Shown here: piece after piece, positions 10,801 through 25,800 of the stretch
Layout of the letters: each line of letters starts with the position of its first letter
Position numbering within the stretch: position 1 is the stretch's first letter
Assembly (NCBI GenBank): GCA_000310025.1
Contig: FN649727.1
Location: 8,122,835-8,186,834 of the forward strand
Origin: Ectocarpus siliculosus
Lineage: Eukaryota > Sar > Phaeophyceae > Ectocarpales > Ectocarpaceae
Reading direction: 5' to 3'
Length of the DNA: 64,000 bases
The notes under the pieces: model-generated
What the model saw: the letters and a program-made list of their open reading frames with translations, nothing else
What the model was told of the DNA's origin: nothing
The model's database searches: none
Position numbers and translations under genes: made by a program

Positions 10801-13800
10801 CAGACCAATGAAACCTCGTTCAAATCACCATCATCATCACCACTGCAGTTCGCTCTTCCGACGGGCCTTGAAACTCGAAAAACGCTCCAACACGATACCG
10901 GGGCGTGATGAACTTGACGCTCGTAAGTAAAGTTATGCCGAACCCCTGTTGCCCAGACACGTAACCTGCGCGGCGTCCGCCCCCCTCCCCGCACCGTGTG
11001 CTAACCGACGAAGGGCGAGATAAACCTTGCTCTTGCAGACCTGCGGTACACTGCAAGCGCCGATGCATCCGGCGAAGACACCGTTACGGTAACATCCTCC
11101 GATGGTCTCCTCGAAGGGACCAACTCCTCGACCGTAAGCCTAGCCTGGCCCACGGGCGCCGCCACCAGGCCCCCGACACTCTCTTTCCGTTCTCCCCTCT
11201 TGGAGATGCCAGAAGACGACTCGATTGTTCTGGGACCGGTTGATGTGAGGTTCGGAGATGGGAGGTCAGTCGTACAGGGCCAGGTGCACTGCTCGGCTGG
11301 GGTCCTTGAATTGGGACAGAATGACAACGATGACAGAGATGAGGGTGTTGTCGTGCTGGACGGGGGGGGAGACGAGGATGCTCTAGTTCTGCTGGGACTT
11401 CCTAGGGGTGTGGCGATGGCGTTATCGAGGGTGACTTACACGCCTCCGAAAGACTGGAACAGCAGAGTGCATGGCGTGGTGACCCTCAGCATGCAGGTGC
11501 AGGCTTCGGAAGAATCAGAGGTGAGGGTTCCAAGAAGTTTTCAAGCCGGAATCCCCAGAAGCCCGGGAGTATGACGGAGCATTTAGGGAGGCAAGGGGAT
11601 ATTCGTAGCCGAATGAGGTGTGGTATAGGATAGGACCATGTCCATCGCGGAAATGGCAACCACCTCGACAACATTCACGGTACATTGCCCCCCCCGGTCG
11701 GTGATGATCCATGCACCACCATATGAACCAGACCCGCGGCACCCTTGGCCTCGTCATTGGTACTCAGGAACCATCTTCTGCCGGCTTGTCTGCAAGCAAG
11801 ACCATCCAAATCATCGTGGACGCCATCAATGACGGCCCCTCTCTCACTGGGCCTCTCGCCATTGAAGCCGAAGAGGACACATCTATCACGGTGAATGGCG
11901 TCGCAGTGCAAGACCCCGACTGCGACGATGCTCCAAGGGGAGTATTGGAGATCACCGTGGCTGCTTCCAATGGTACCGTACAATTTATTGGCTCGGTTGC
12001 GGGGTTATACCTCATGGAAGCTCTGCCGGGCTCGTTGAAAGTTCGTGGGAAGACGGGGCCCGTGAACGCTGCGCTTGCGGGACTGAGCTACGAGGGCGTC
12101 GCGGAGTTCAGCGGAACAGACAAAATAGTCGTGACCGCGGATGATCTTGGCCACAGCGGCACGGGGAGTCAGCTTTCGGCTAGTTGGTCTATTGACGTGC
12201 TTGTGTCAGCCAGCAACGACCCCCCTCTTATTCAAGCCCCCCCAGAGCTTGATCTTATCGTGGGCGGTGTGCTGTTCGTGGTCGAAGATGAGTCATCGCC
12301 GTTGGGGGTCTTCGGAGTTTCGGATATCGACGACCCGTTTTTGCGGGTCACCGTTTCTGCGAGGGTCGGAAACGTTGGTTACGGTGGCATCGAAGAAGTT
12401 GGTATGGTGGCGGTCGCATCAACAGATGAAACGCCTACTGCGACGGGATCGAGCGTCTCTTTCGAAGGCACCGCGGACGAAGTGAGCGATGCGCTTGGTA
12501 GTCTTACGTACACGAGCTCACTGAACTGGAACAGCGTCGCCTACGGTAGGGATGTGGTGGAGGTGAGTCACGTCTTCAATACCATACCCGCACTCTTGCT
12601 ACGTTTGACGTTGGACGGCCCTGAGGTACCCCGAAAAAACGCAGCACGCTAATGTTGAAAGAAGGAATGTACTGGAAGCGTTTCGAAGTGGGAGACTTGA
12701 GGTCATGCTTGGCATGGTTGAACCAGGAAACGCCTTCTTCGTGAAATGTCTCCACTTGTTTTCGGAACAACGCAATGCCTTCGCTGTCAGCAAGCTGAAC
12801 CTCCGGCTTGTTCTATTGAGAGCATGGTACCACTATTAAGGGTGTCATTTCCGATTCCTCGCATGAAACCGCGTACAATGCAGGTGGAAGCGTGGGACTA
12901 CAGTCCCGCAGCGTCGTTGGAGGGAGGCTACGTATCTTTCTCCTTTGAAGTACACGTTTTACAAGCCAATGACCCACCGTCGATCCAAGGCCCAACCGGC
13001 GACACCTGGGCCGGCCAAGAAGATTCCAAGATTCCACTCAGCAACGGCGGAGGTATCGTGCTGCATGACCCCGACTCGAGCGACTCGGACGGCGACCTCA
13101 TGGAAGTTAAGATCGTCGTGGAAGAGGGCAAGCTCTTCCTGCCGCTGTCTCTGGCTGGCGGGCTGTACCTACTCAACGGCGATCATCCAGAGGGTTCGCA
13201 TGAGGTTTGGGCACGTGGCGGTCTCTTGGAGCTGAACCGCGCACTTCAAGGCCTCAAGTACCAGGCACCGGAACAATGGAGTGGGGTCGACGAAGTACAG
13301 GTCTGGATCAGTGATCTCGGTGGACACCAGCAGGGGCAGGTTGCTCTCGAATCTTCGGCGTTGTTTTTTGTGGCTGTCGACGAGGTTGCCGACACGCCAG
13401 AATTACACTTTCCCTGGACGGTGCACTACCTCGACGAGGACACGAAGTTGGAGATAGACTTCACAACTGTTTCCGACGCGGATCCTGGATCGATCCTCAT
13501 CGTGGAAGTGCGGCCGGACAACGGGAAGATTGGGGTCCGGCCGGAGCTTGCACTGGCAGAGGTTTGGAAATCAATCGAGGTCTCGAGCGATGCCTCTGCA
13601 GGGGTAGAAGGGGGAGTTCAGCATGGGGAACTGATGCTTCGAGGGACTGCAGCGGATGTGAATACGGCTGTCCAGATGCTGGAGTACACCCCACCGAAGG
13701 ACTTCGCAGGGCAGGTCGTGCTGTCGTTGCGTGCGACAGACGAAACTGGTTTGTCTACGGAAGCCGAAACTTATTTGTATGTCCGACCGATCAACGACCC

Positions 13801-16800
13801 CCCGGTGATTGAACTACCGACCGGCGAAGACGGTGAAAGATGGGTCCTCGAGATGACCGCTGGGGGTGCGGGTGACGCCGTCATGGGCATCACCATAACC
13901 GACGTCGACGCTGCTGACAGGTCAGACTTGTGCACGTATTTTGAAGGAGTGGAAGCCAGAAACGCTCTGTCTCTGCGCCTCAAGTCGAACTTCGGCAATG
14001 TTTCCATTGTAGCTGACAGCGCGATCGGGGTGCGCGTGGTTGACGGGCCCACCGCTGGTCCCGGAGAGACCTTGTTTCTACAAGGTTCCGCAAAGTCTCT
14101 CCAAGCAGCGCTGGACAGGAGGGTAGTTCTCTATAGCGCCGCGGCTGATTTCTCCGGGCATGACGTTATCACAGTGGACGTCGACGATGGTGGAAACTGC
14201 GGTGCCGGCGGAACACACTCGACGACAGGAGTTCTCGAGATAGACGTAGCACCGTACGACCCACCTCTCCTAGTCGCGTTCGACACTTCCGTCGTGTCGG
14301 AAAATTCTGCTATCTTCACCCCTGAAGGCGCACCCTTGGCGTTGCCTGACTTGGCAGTGACGGGCGGGTCTGTGGGGGAGCTCTCAGCGGTGGAAGTAGT
14401 CATCCTCGCCAAGTCCGGTAACGTGTCGATACAGCAACCCGGCCTCGACAGCATCCAAGTTCTTGACAGTGGTGAGCTGACCGGCGATCGTCTTCGTGTA
14501 CGGGGCTCCCCTAAGGCGCTAACTACTGCTCTCGCGGGATTGCAATTCGAACCGCGGCCGTATTTCTTCGGATGCTGGGATCGCAACATGTCGTTCGCCG
14601 ACGATACTCCTGTACGGTCTTCAAGGCGGCAAGGAGTGTTAGCTCTGGCCCGCATCTACGCCATCGCCACCCCAGACGGCACAGGTGGGGACGTTGGCTG
14701 GGACGGTTTGAGCGTGAAGCCACACCCGTCAATGTCCATCGCGCAGTTGAAGGTTTCTGTGGGTTGGGTTAACGACCCCCCGACCGTGGAAGCGCCAGAT
14801 ACCGTGATTGTCGTGGCCTCGAAAGCAGTGATCGAGCCATCGCTTGTGCCAGGTATTCGAGTTGAGGATGCAGATGTGGAGGACGCCCCAGAAGGACTCG
14901 GGCGTTTGGACGTGAACGTGTCCACGTCAATGGGCAGTGCGCTGGCTGTGGACACCACCATCGCCTTGAAGAACGGGCTTCGAAACATGGGGCCCAGCGA
15001 GCAGCACGTACGCCTGCTTGGGCAACCGGAGTACGTCAATAACGTGCTAGCAACGTTGACGATTTCTCCAAACACTACGGACGGTACTACTTCGTTTGCG
15101 CCTGGAGATCGCATTGAAGAGATTTCGGTGGTCGTGAGCGATCTGGGTTTTTCTGGGAGTGGAGGGGAGCAAAGCGCGACCGCTTCGATCGTCGTCGAGG
15201 CAGGAAAGCCGGAGCTAGACAGCCAACTCGACCACGACGTTTTCGCGCTTGAGAAAATGCTTCCTCTTGTGAGCACCACGGAAGGAGCGGCAGTCGCCCT
15301 ACCGGGCCTTGAAGCAGCCTTTTCACACTCCAGTGTAGTCGACGACCAGCTGGCAGTCATCGTGTCGGCAAAGGAAGGCTATCTGTCGCTAGGACCCAGC
15401 AGCGCGGGGGTAGCGGAGGCTGCAGCGAAGGAGGACTGGGGATCAGCAGTTACATTGGTTCACTTCGTCGGCGGTGCTGAGCAGACGTTGCCAGAAGTGC
15501 AGGTGAGCGGTCAGGAAACCCAACATTGACCTTGTCGGCCAAGGTTGGTTGTCTGCGTTTAGTTGTAGCAAGTGAAGGTTGAGTATAGACGTGGCGTGAG
15601 CATGTTTTGGGTATGAACATGAGGCAGCACACGCCTAAGTGCTTGCAAGACAACGCCACTCAGAACAGCTCGCAGAGACTGTTTCTGGCTGTTGTACGAT
15701 CTGCCGCCTCGAATAGAAACCCGTGTTTTTCTTGTGAATCAGTGTACCCATCCACCTTTGCAAACATCCGATCAGCCTAGACCGCATCCTTCGGAACATT
15801 AACGAACTACAGGTGGTACGTACGACAGTCCCATGGCGATACGAAGTGCAGCAAATCGACGTTATCGCGCCGGGAGATCTTTCCACAGCCGACGTATACT
15901 TTTCCCTGCAAGGGCCAGACAACGACACCGGCACAGCCTTTGGTACGTACGTCAACGGGGGCGCCGGGTCGATGCCCGGGGTCTCCCTTTTGGACCCCAC
16001 GACTAGCGCCGACGATCTGGCAGCGGCGTTGGATTCGCTACCGTCTGCTGGCAAGGTGTCTGTCAGGCGCGTGCCGGCCACATCTGTTGAAGACACTTCT
16101 ATCGCCAGCCGACACCTCGTGACATTCCTGAGCCGCGGGGGCGACGTGCCACTGCTTATTGCAGAGAAATGGACGGTGAACGGAACTGGCATGGGCAATG
16201 ACACTGACACCACCCTTGACGGAAGGTGAGACTTTCGTCACGATGATATCAAAAGTCACCCTCCCGCGTTAACGCAACTACGACATGAGCCAAGAAGGGT
16301 GGGGAAATGCGCGTGGCAGGTTTCTGGGTGACTCTTGTTCTTAAAAGAACACACGTCGTTCCCAAAGATTGAAGCTTTGTCATATACGCCAAGCAGCTTG
16401 CTGACTATGTTCTTTTCAAATGCATCCCCTCTCCGCGTGTGAAACATTGACATTGAACATCGTCGCCCGTTCCGCGCCGGACGGTACTTGCGCGCGTTCA
16501 TCCTTGCAGCTCGACCAACATCAGTGTTGAAGTCAACGAGCTCACGGGAGGAACCTTAGCAAACGAAGTCCAAAGTGTAACCCTCCGAGCGGCGGGAGGC
16601 ACGGGCACAACCGGCACCTTCCGTCTGGAGTTCACAGATCCATCGGCCGATGGTGAAGAAAGAAGCCGCGTTGATGCTGATCACGATGGCAGGTACTGGA
16701 CATCTCAGCTTAGCGCCAACTCTTCGGCCGAGGAGGTAAGAGCTAGGGTTAGAATAAACACCCCGCGGCTTGTCATGTTTAGAACTCACGTGAGTGCTGT

Positions 16801-19800
16801 TGACACTCGCGGGCATGTTGTAGCTCACACAAATGCTCTACAATAGAACGCATTTGATGGCGCTATTAGAGAAGACACCTCAGCGGTGGGGGGGGGGGAT
16901 TGACGCTAGAAACGTCTTTTCATCTGTTTGGGTTCCATACTTTCCAAGCAGGCGCAGATGGAAGGGATGTAACGTTGTGAGATAGAATGCTACGTCAAAT
17001 TTCCACCCGCATGGTTCGTGATTTTCCAACCCTTCCTGTCGCTAGGAGACCTGTACAATTACGTTGCTCCCAAAATGCGGTTACGGACTCTCCTTGTTTC
17101 AAGCAAACTAAACTGACTGGCGAGGTGCGCATGGAATGTCCTCGGTCCGTATCGTCTTTGTTTGGACGATGCCTTTTGAGACAAATCCAGTGCCACTATT
17201 GTACTTCAAACAACCGCGGTAGTTTGTTTACGGGTGTCTCGGCATTGGCAATGAAGTCGTACCGAGATCGCACGGAAGTACGCACTCATGATCACAGTTT
17301 CTCAACATGTACCGTCTAGGTTGACACAGCATTGATGGTGACATGACCACTCGTGCTACGATCCAAATTTATGATGATTTCGTTTCGTGACAGGTGGCCC
17401 AAGCGCTCGCTCATCTGCCGGATATCGGGTACATTCGCGTCCTGAAGGCTTCCGATGGCACCAATCGAACCTATTCGACTCCATCTAACGGCACGGTTGA
17501 GACATACGCGGTTTGGCAATGGGAAGTTACATTCGTGACCAAAGGTGGCGACCTGCCCCTTATGGCCGCAGTCTGGTGGAACGGTAGGACATCGACTGGG
17601 CAAGACGGCTCCTTCGGGATGACGGGGCGATCGGCACGCCTCACTTGCGCGTCTTGCGAACCCTTCGAGAATAGTACTTGGTCTTCCACTGCCGAAGCCG
17701 TTGTGGGGAACCGAATAGAGGTGATTGAGACCTGCCCGCAACGTATTCAAACGTGAACCTCTCAACTGCAAATAGGCGCAGGGAGAATGCGATCTCCTAG
17801 AATGGTTTCGGGTGATGGTCGATTCCTCTGTCCGATTGTCGATAAAAACAGATATCGTGACGCACGCGGAGTATTAATTTTGGCGTTTAATGAACCGGAC
17901 TGTCATTTCCTGACTCGCCCCATAAAAGCGTGGAATTAATATACGATTTTCGTTCTATATTTTGACAGGTCCAAGAGGTCATCGCTGGATCGAGCCCTAT
18001 TTCGGGTACGTTCTCGTTGATCTACCCGGGCCATGCCTTCCAGGAACCGACCGAAACCGTCCCAATTTCTGTGCACGCTAGCGCGGGTGCGCTCGCCTCT
18101 GAATTGACCAGTCTGGATAGCCTAGGAATCAACAGCGTTCAGGTATCGAGGTCCGGCCCGTCCGCTGAAGGTGAACTGGCGTGGACGGTGTCATTCGTTT
18201 CGGGAAACGGAGACTTACCGGCAATGCAAGCAGTACATGACGGCGTTACCGGGACAGATGCGGTGGTGCGCGTTGCGGAGGTAGCCAATGGCGTGGCTCC
18301 TGTTCGAGGATCCGTTTCGCTGGTGGTGTCCGGGGTGCGAGGGGAGGTGAGAAAATGAAGCGCACGTGTGTGTTCTACGTGTGTATGGTTCCAGGATTGT
18401 ATGGTGCGGTCTTGCTGTTCATGTTGCATTCAAAAAGAAGGAAAAGGCGTGTGTGCAGCTACTGGCACGCGTCTCCATGCACACTGTTGCAATCAACGTT
18501 GTTTTTTGCGGATTTGAGGCTAGCAAACATCCCTTAGACCTTCGTGCCGGCTACTAGGAAGGAGTGTTTGTTGAGTACCTCAAGCTACATTAGTGCGTCC
18601 AAGGCAGACAAGACATGCCCCTCATACCACATGACCTCCCACCGGCCCCTCCCACAAACATGCCACAGGCTCCCCAGGCCACGGCACCTCTTGCCCATGA
18701 CGCCTCAGTCGACACAGTGATCGACGCGCTTTCCGAGCTTCAGCCCGTTCGAGCTGCTGGTTTGCTGGTGGAGGTCGAGCGGAAGGGACCTTTCGTGGGT
18801 GGCGGCTACAGCTGGTCAATCGCGCTCAACCCTTCGAAAGACGTCGACGAGATTGCAGCCCTAGCGCCGACCTTTCCCACGATAGGGGTGCAGCAAGCCA
18901 ATGTCACGGGCACCGGGGCAAGGGTCAGGGTCGAAAAGCGAGAAGCGCAGGAGGCACCACCGTTGGAACACTTGGTGTCCCTTGCCGCACCTTTGCCTAC
19001 CGAGATAGCCGAGGTGCAGGACATGATATGCTCCCTGGCGGGGATGACGCCATCTGAAGCTGCGCTAGCTGGAGCCTCATTCGTGGTCACGTTTCGTGGA
19101 GAGACAACCGAGGTGAGCGCCCATGCCAACAGAGTAGTTTTGGCCGTTTGAACGCGTACAGAAAATTTCAAGGTACTACAGGTCGCGTATTCTACCTGAG
19201 GTACGTGCAGTGAGCCCCGGATAACTCTTCGCATATTTGACCACCCGACAAGTTTGTTTTTTCTCCAGTCTATGGCAGCCCTTCCCAACTCCGTCGGATA
19301 ACGCTCTGCGGGAACTTAACGTGAGTACTGCTTCCTTCCAGTGTCTCAACGGCTGAAACACCCAATCAACTCCGGTTGGGTGGAACACCTTGTCTGTATG
19401 TGTCCGTCTACCGTGCTCGTGGTATCATCGACAGGCTATAGCAGCAGACACCGTATTGAACCCAGGCGGGCTTCCTTCCTGCGGCCGGTTTGCCACAGGC
19501 CCTTGCCAGGGCGATGGCACCACGCTCAAAGAGCGCCTGGAAGCACTCCTCACGGTAGGGGAGGTCAATGTCACCGGAATCACGAGCGATGGGATTGCTG
19601 GCGACGATGCGGAGGTCTGCGGGGTGGATTCGGTAAGAGGTTCATCGTGGTGCATTCGCGTATGCCGATGGCTTGCACCACTGCTGTACTTGTGATGGGA
19701 TATAGAGGGCTGTTCAACAAGTGGGCATCGCACGCAATACACTGCTTTATCCACATACCAAGCTTGTTGGTGGCCGTTGTGATGCCCTTCCACTTCCAGG

Positions 19801-22800
19801 TCTCGATCGCATGGCTCGATGGGATTATTAACGCTGGAGACCTACCTCTGATGTCTGCAGTGAGCTCCAACGCCACGCTTATGCATGTGGAGGTGGTGCG
19901 ATCTGTCAAGGGATCGGCTCCGTTCGTGAGAGAAATTCAGCGCATCGCCATCACCACCTCTAGCACCAACACCAGCCCCACAGCGGGAACGTTTAGCATT
20001 GTCGTCGGCCGCAACCAGACAAGCCCCCTAGCGTACAATATCAGCGAGTCCGACTTGGCTCTCTCCCTGGAGAAACTACCCGGTATTCGCAGCGAGGTCG
20101 GGGTCCACGGCAGCAGCACTGGAGATTCCCGGAGCTGGACGGTGACGTTCATGTCACCAGGACCACAGAGTCTGCTGGCTAGCCCTTGCGAAGAAGACGT
20201 GGCTGGCAATGGCACATCCCCGGACTGCCTTCTCGAGAATGCTTCGGTGAAGATCCGCCGCATTGTGCGCGGGAAGTCGCCAGCCAGTGGAACGTTTCGC
20301 TTGGGGCTGGTTCCGGCTGACGGCGAAGCGGGTAGCACCAACGTCGCCGGCACACACACCACCGGACCGATTCCCTTTGATGCAACGGCGGACGAACTAC
20401 ACGCGGCGGTGGTGGGTGTGTCTGGCGGTCAGGACGCAAAGGTGACCGTCGCACCGAACGCGCGGGCAGAGTACGGGTTTGAATGGGGAGTGACACTATT
20501 CGACAACGGGATTTCTTCAGTTGAACTGGTGGAAGTGGACTTCGACGACCCGGGACCATGGTGTGCCGATGGAGTCACGGGACCAGCGGCCGCCGGAACC
20601 TCTTGCGAGTTCCCTTTCGCGGCGGGTCAGGACGGGAGCGACGTGCATTTCTCGTGTGCGGGTGCCGTTGGGTCTAGCCCAGGGTGGTGCTCCACGATTC
20701 CGACGTTCAATGATAGCCAGGATTGGGGAGGGTGCGTGAGGTGTGAAGGGATTTCTCTGCTCTCACCCCCAACTATCCATGTCGCGTCGCTTCGGCGCAG
20801 CTTTCGCCTGAGAGGGGAACTCTCGCAGGTGTCTCAAGCGCTCTCAGAGATTGTTTACCACCCGCGTACTTTGTGGAACGCTTGGCTTGGGGGTCACGAC
20901 GAGGTATCCGCCTATTGGTACGACGAGAACAGTTTGGACGGAAGCGAGCCTTTGTCGGGAGCCAAGGCCAGGAGCGTTTCACAAGTGTTCGTCGCCCCGG
21001 TTAACGACCCTCCCACGATTGACCTAGGCAAGGAAGCCCGGCTCGTGCACGAAGGTGAGGAGCTGCTACTGGAAGACGCCGAAATTCTGGACCCCGACTT
21101 GGCGGATAGACCTCGGACTCCTGTACGGGTGGAGCTTGAAGCCATGTCCGGCACGCTGGCGTTTGGGGACAGCGCTGGCTTGACGTTCATGTCGGGGTCA
21201 CGGGGCCCACATTCCTCTCAGCGCCTGGTGGTCAAGGGGCCCCTTAAGACGGTGCAAAATGCGATGCGGCAGGTCTATTACCGGCCGCTGCCAGTTTTCC
21301 CAGCAGGGACGACGGCGGGAGTGAGAACAACATTGGAGGTGCAGAGAGTAGAGCTGACGGCACCGATCGTCCCGATGGTGCAGTCGGTAACGACGTCGAC
21401 GACTCAGGGATACATCGAAGGCAACTTCACCCTTTCGGTCGACTGCAGTGCCTTTTTCGAGGAGGTGGACAATATTTTCGCGGACGTCAACGCTGTCAAC
21501 CAAACTACCATCAACTCGTCAGAAACAACGGTTGAATCAACTCCGATCGCCGCGGACGCCCCGGCAAACGGGAATGGGTCGATGGAGACCGGGGTGAGGG
21601 AGCTTCTCTCAGAGTGCGCCAGCCTAGCATGGGATCGGGCAAACGTCTTGAAGGAGCTGTCGAACGCAACTTCCGTTTCGGGAAATTCTTCATCAGCGGG
21701 AAACTTCACCCGCGACGCTCTCCCTCATCGTGGAGCTACTGCGGTTGTGTCCAGGGGTGAGCCTGATGTACACGGCAGTGTGAGTTGGATGGTAACCATG
21801 ATGGATGTACCTCACTCCTTCCCGGCGCTGGGGGTTGGTGCGAACAACCTCACGGGATCAGGGGTAGGGCTCGACGGATCACAATACGTTTTCGACGGCA
21901 CCATCCTGTCGGGGACTCCATCAGTATCAGTCGATGTCGTGCAGGCCCAATCGCCGTTGTCCGGCCCCAACGGAACGTATACCTTGACGGCTACCCCCGG
22001 GAAAGCGACTACCAGACCTATACCCACGTCGGCTTCCGGGGATGAAGTGGCAGCAGCCCTCACCTCTCTAGCTGACGTAGGAGCGGTCCAAGTTTCAACA
22101 GGTCCCATTTTGGCCTCGCCGCCTGCGACACCTGCGTTGGGGCAATACTGGGAGATCACGTTCTTGCAGTCCGGGTCCCCAATACAAATCGGGGATCTGC
22201 CCCTCTTGGACGCCAGAGGGGTTGGGTTTGATGCCGAGGGAACAGCATTGCGTGTGTTCGAGGTGACAAAGGGGCGTGCACCCCGCGATTCAGTGACGAT
22301 CAGGGTGAACGACCTCGGAAATGTTGGCGAGGGGGGGTCTCTCGAAGCAACTGCGGCGTGGAACATCACTATCGTGCCCAAACACGTGGCTCCGGTAGTG
22401 CACCAAGTCGACAACGGAACGGTGCACCCGGAGGACTTCTTGCGAACTTTCGAGGGCACCGTGTTGCAACTCCCCAGCCTCCAGGTTTCACACTTTCCTG
22501 CGTTTGAAGCAGCTGGGGATGACTCTTCCAATGGCCTACAGTACCTTGTGCGCATCACCTGTTCCAGAGGAAGTGTCAAGCCCACCTCGTCTGCAGCGGG
22601 ACAGGACTTGGCTGTTACGATGCCATCCACTACCGCCACCCTGCTGAGCGGCAAGTTGCCGGACATCAACCGCGCATTGTCAAACCTCGGATACTATGCT
22701 CCCCGAAGGTATCGGGGGGTCGATGATGTGGAAGTAGCCGCGAGAGTAGCAGGGTTTGGCTTTGACGGTGGCTGGGGAGCCACCAAGCTGTACGCTTTCG

Positions 22801-25800
22801 TTGATGGAGTCAACGACCCTCCCGAGCTCTCTGCACCTCGTTCTGCCTCAAGCAAAGGAGCCACGCCGACCTTGGTTGGCGGGATAAGCGTCACCGACGA
22901 TGACTCCACGGGAATCATCACGATCACAGTTGAGGCGGCACGTGGGCTGGTCTCCTTCCCACACTCGCAACGATTGAAGCAAATGGGTGCGTTCGAGGTG
23001 AGACAAGCAAAGCGGGTCTAACACAAACAGAAACCAAGAACCCCCTCAAAACCACTAGTACGGTGCGTGCAGAGGTTCGGTTTTACCTTTCGCAGTCTGC
23101 GCTCCGGGAAAGGTGGGAGATTCTCTTTTTTTGTGACAGGTGGATGAATTGTCATATTCGTTTGAGCGAAGATTTCTGCAAGAACGACATTTGTGTTTTT
23201 GGATCACAGAAAGAACACCTTGTGTATGCCATGGCGCTGTGTGCTTAGTTGATCTGATGGCCTCCGTCTGATGCTGCGATTTGAACTGGTACATTCACCC
23301 CCGCACTTTTCTTGCTTCTCTTAGGATGTGACCGTAAGCAACAGCAGCATCGTCGCATATGGGCAGCTTCAAGACATCTCGGACGCGCTGTCAGCTCTCA
23401 CCTACACCGGGCAAAGTAGCGAGTTCTCCGGCACCGACTCGATCACGCTCAAGGTAGTCGATGCGGGTGGCCTTACGGCGTCTCGCATCGTAAAAGTCGA
23501 AGTCGAAGCTTCCACTCCGCCCAAGATCACACGTGCGGGACGGCTGGCTTCACTCCCAAGAAACCCTGCTGTCGACGAAGACGGTGAGCTGTCGCTCGAT
23601 GCTCTTCATATCTCAGTGTCGGACTCGGCAGTGGAGTCCACGGTACAGGTAGAAATAGTCTGCACGAAGGGAGCTGTCTCGCTGCTGCTCTCTGAGCAAG
23701 AGCCGGAACTGTGGACTAGCACGGACGAGGGGCACAGTGTTATCGTTGCCGGAAAGACGGACCGCGTCAACCGGGCTTTGCGCTCCCTGGTGTACCGACC
23801 TGATGCTGACGTCTGGGGTTCGGACCAGCTTTCAATCGTTGCACGAGCGAGGAACGACAACGCCATCGGCAGTAATTCCGGGTGGAACACAGTTGCCGGC
23901 ATAAAATCGATCGTCATTCTCGTCGATCCGGTGAACGACCCACCAACGATCCACATTCCCGACCGCTTGGCCGGCGGGGTGCTGCCCTTGGCGTTCGCTG
24001 GCGAAGTGCTACCCCTGGGGGGCATCGTGGTGCATGATGCCGACGCTGGACAGCCCGGGGGAAGCCAGCTCGTGTCCGTCAGCGTAAGCGCTGTGGGTGA
24101 AGGAAGCACGGTTTCTCTGGCCATGAGCGATACCACCGTTCAAGGCCGTCTTCCAGGAGTGTTCTTCCTGGAAGGGTCGGCTGAGGGGGTGTACACGAGT
24201 ATCTCTTTCCGAGCCCCTCTCCACCTAGCCAACTCGGCGCTCGACCTGCTTCAGTTTTCGACCCCGTTCCGGCAGCCCAGCGGCCTGTACAACGTATCTA
24301 TTTCAGTTTCTGACCACGGGAACTGGGGCAAGGGAGAGGAAGAGATTGCTTCGGCTAGCCTGGCCATCGACGTAAGGTATCAGGACGACCCGCTGGCCGA
24401 CGCCGGCCGCGGTGGTTTGGTTCAGTGGGACACTCCTCATGGGGCACTTTCTGTTGACGAAGATGGCCACTTGCACGATCTCGGGATAACTCTGAGAGCC
24501 GACGTTGGGACCGTTTCATCCGCGAAAGGCATGTGGGTGGATGCAAGCCTCGACGTAGACCATGGCCTCATACAAATGCCCAAGAGCGGGGCTCAGATCA
24601 ACGGCGAGACTTTGTTCGAAGTCGTTCGTTACGGCCCTGGATCGCTAACCGTAAGCGGGGCGGTGACCGACGTGTCGGCGGCACTGGCGCATTCCAGCTA
24701 TACTCCGGAGCCGAACTTTCACGGGGTGGAAACTCTGGCCCTTTCCGTCCGCGACCACTTTGGCGAGGGGGAAAGTAACGCTTCAGTAGATGTTGTTGTG
24801 TTTTCCAAACCCGACCCTCCAACCATCGCCGTTGACATGTCCCACGAGGGTCTAACGGCTGAAGTGGGCTCCCGGCTTGTACTACACGGGGTGGAGGTGC
24901 AGCATGTTGATGCGTTGGACGAATACGCGAGTGGCACAGTTACTCTACGTGCACATTCCACCGCCAAAGGTGGCACCATCGCAATGAACAAGACACAACC
25001 CGGGCTTTGGGTTTACACGGAGGAGACTGGAGGCGCGCTGATGGCACGTGGCAGCGTCGAAAATTTGCAAATCGCCTTGGAATCGGGTGCGCTGGAATAC
25101 GTGCCCTCCGCGGGGTACGACGGGCTTGACGTAGTCTCGCTCAGCGTGTCCGCCGATTCTCCGTACGGTGCTTTTGGAGGCGAAAACTCGGCCTTGCAGG
25201 GGGCGATTCACAGCGGTACCGAAAACGAAACGGCTGAGTTGCACATCAACGTCGTCCCCACCTTTGCCTCTGCAGCCGTAATTTTCGACGGTGGTCCTTT
25301 GTTCCGCACTGTCGAAGGGAGCGGCATCGACATGGCTGGCATCAAAGTTCGAGCTCCCGGCCGACGAAACACTTCAGACATAGTCTTGTCCGTCAACTTC
25401 GAGACAGCTCATGGGAGCGTGACCGTACGCGAGGCAGCCAGCACCCGAGTCATTGTCGAGGGAAAAGGAAGATCAGCGATGAGCTTGACGGGGAAGGAGT
25501 TAGACATTAACATGGCTTTGGAGGGAGCTGTATTCAACGGAGATCCTTTCTACAACGGGGTCGCCGACGTAAAGGTGAACGGGGTGAATTGCTGTTCGTT
25601 TCGGTGTGCGTTTTGAGCGGATGTCTTTGGGTGGCTCGTTGTGGTCGGATTGTTGTTCGTGAGCAACAAAGTCACCCCACTTTTTTCCGGCCGCAGGTTG
25701 AGGTCTTGTCATCCAACGGCGACAATCTGGCCGAAGCTGTGCTATACGTCGTCGTGGAAGCTGTGAACGACGCCCCGTCCGTGATATGTCCCGCGTGGAC

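Noticed and set aside
14131-15360. Long minus-strand open frames (174 and 234 codons) opposite exon 10
   Set aside because: They are antisense shadows of GC-rich coding sequence, with no start context, splice sites or family motif. The plus strand carries clear repeats.
15770-15812. Earlier acceptors for the exon that starts at 15813
   Set aside because: Both AG sites upstream (near 15775 and 15780) put the exon into a stop or into the wrong frame.
21812-22669. 285-codon minus-strand open frame
   Set aside because: It mirrors exon 18 of the giant gene and shows no domain signal of its own.
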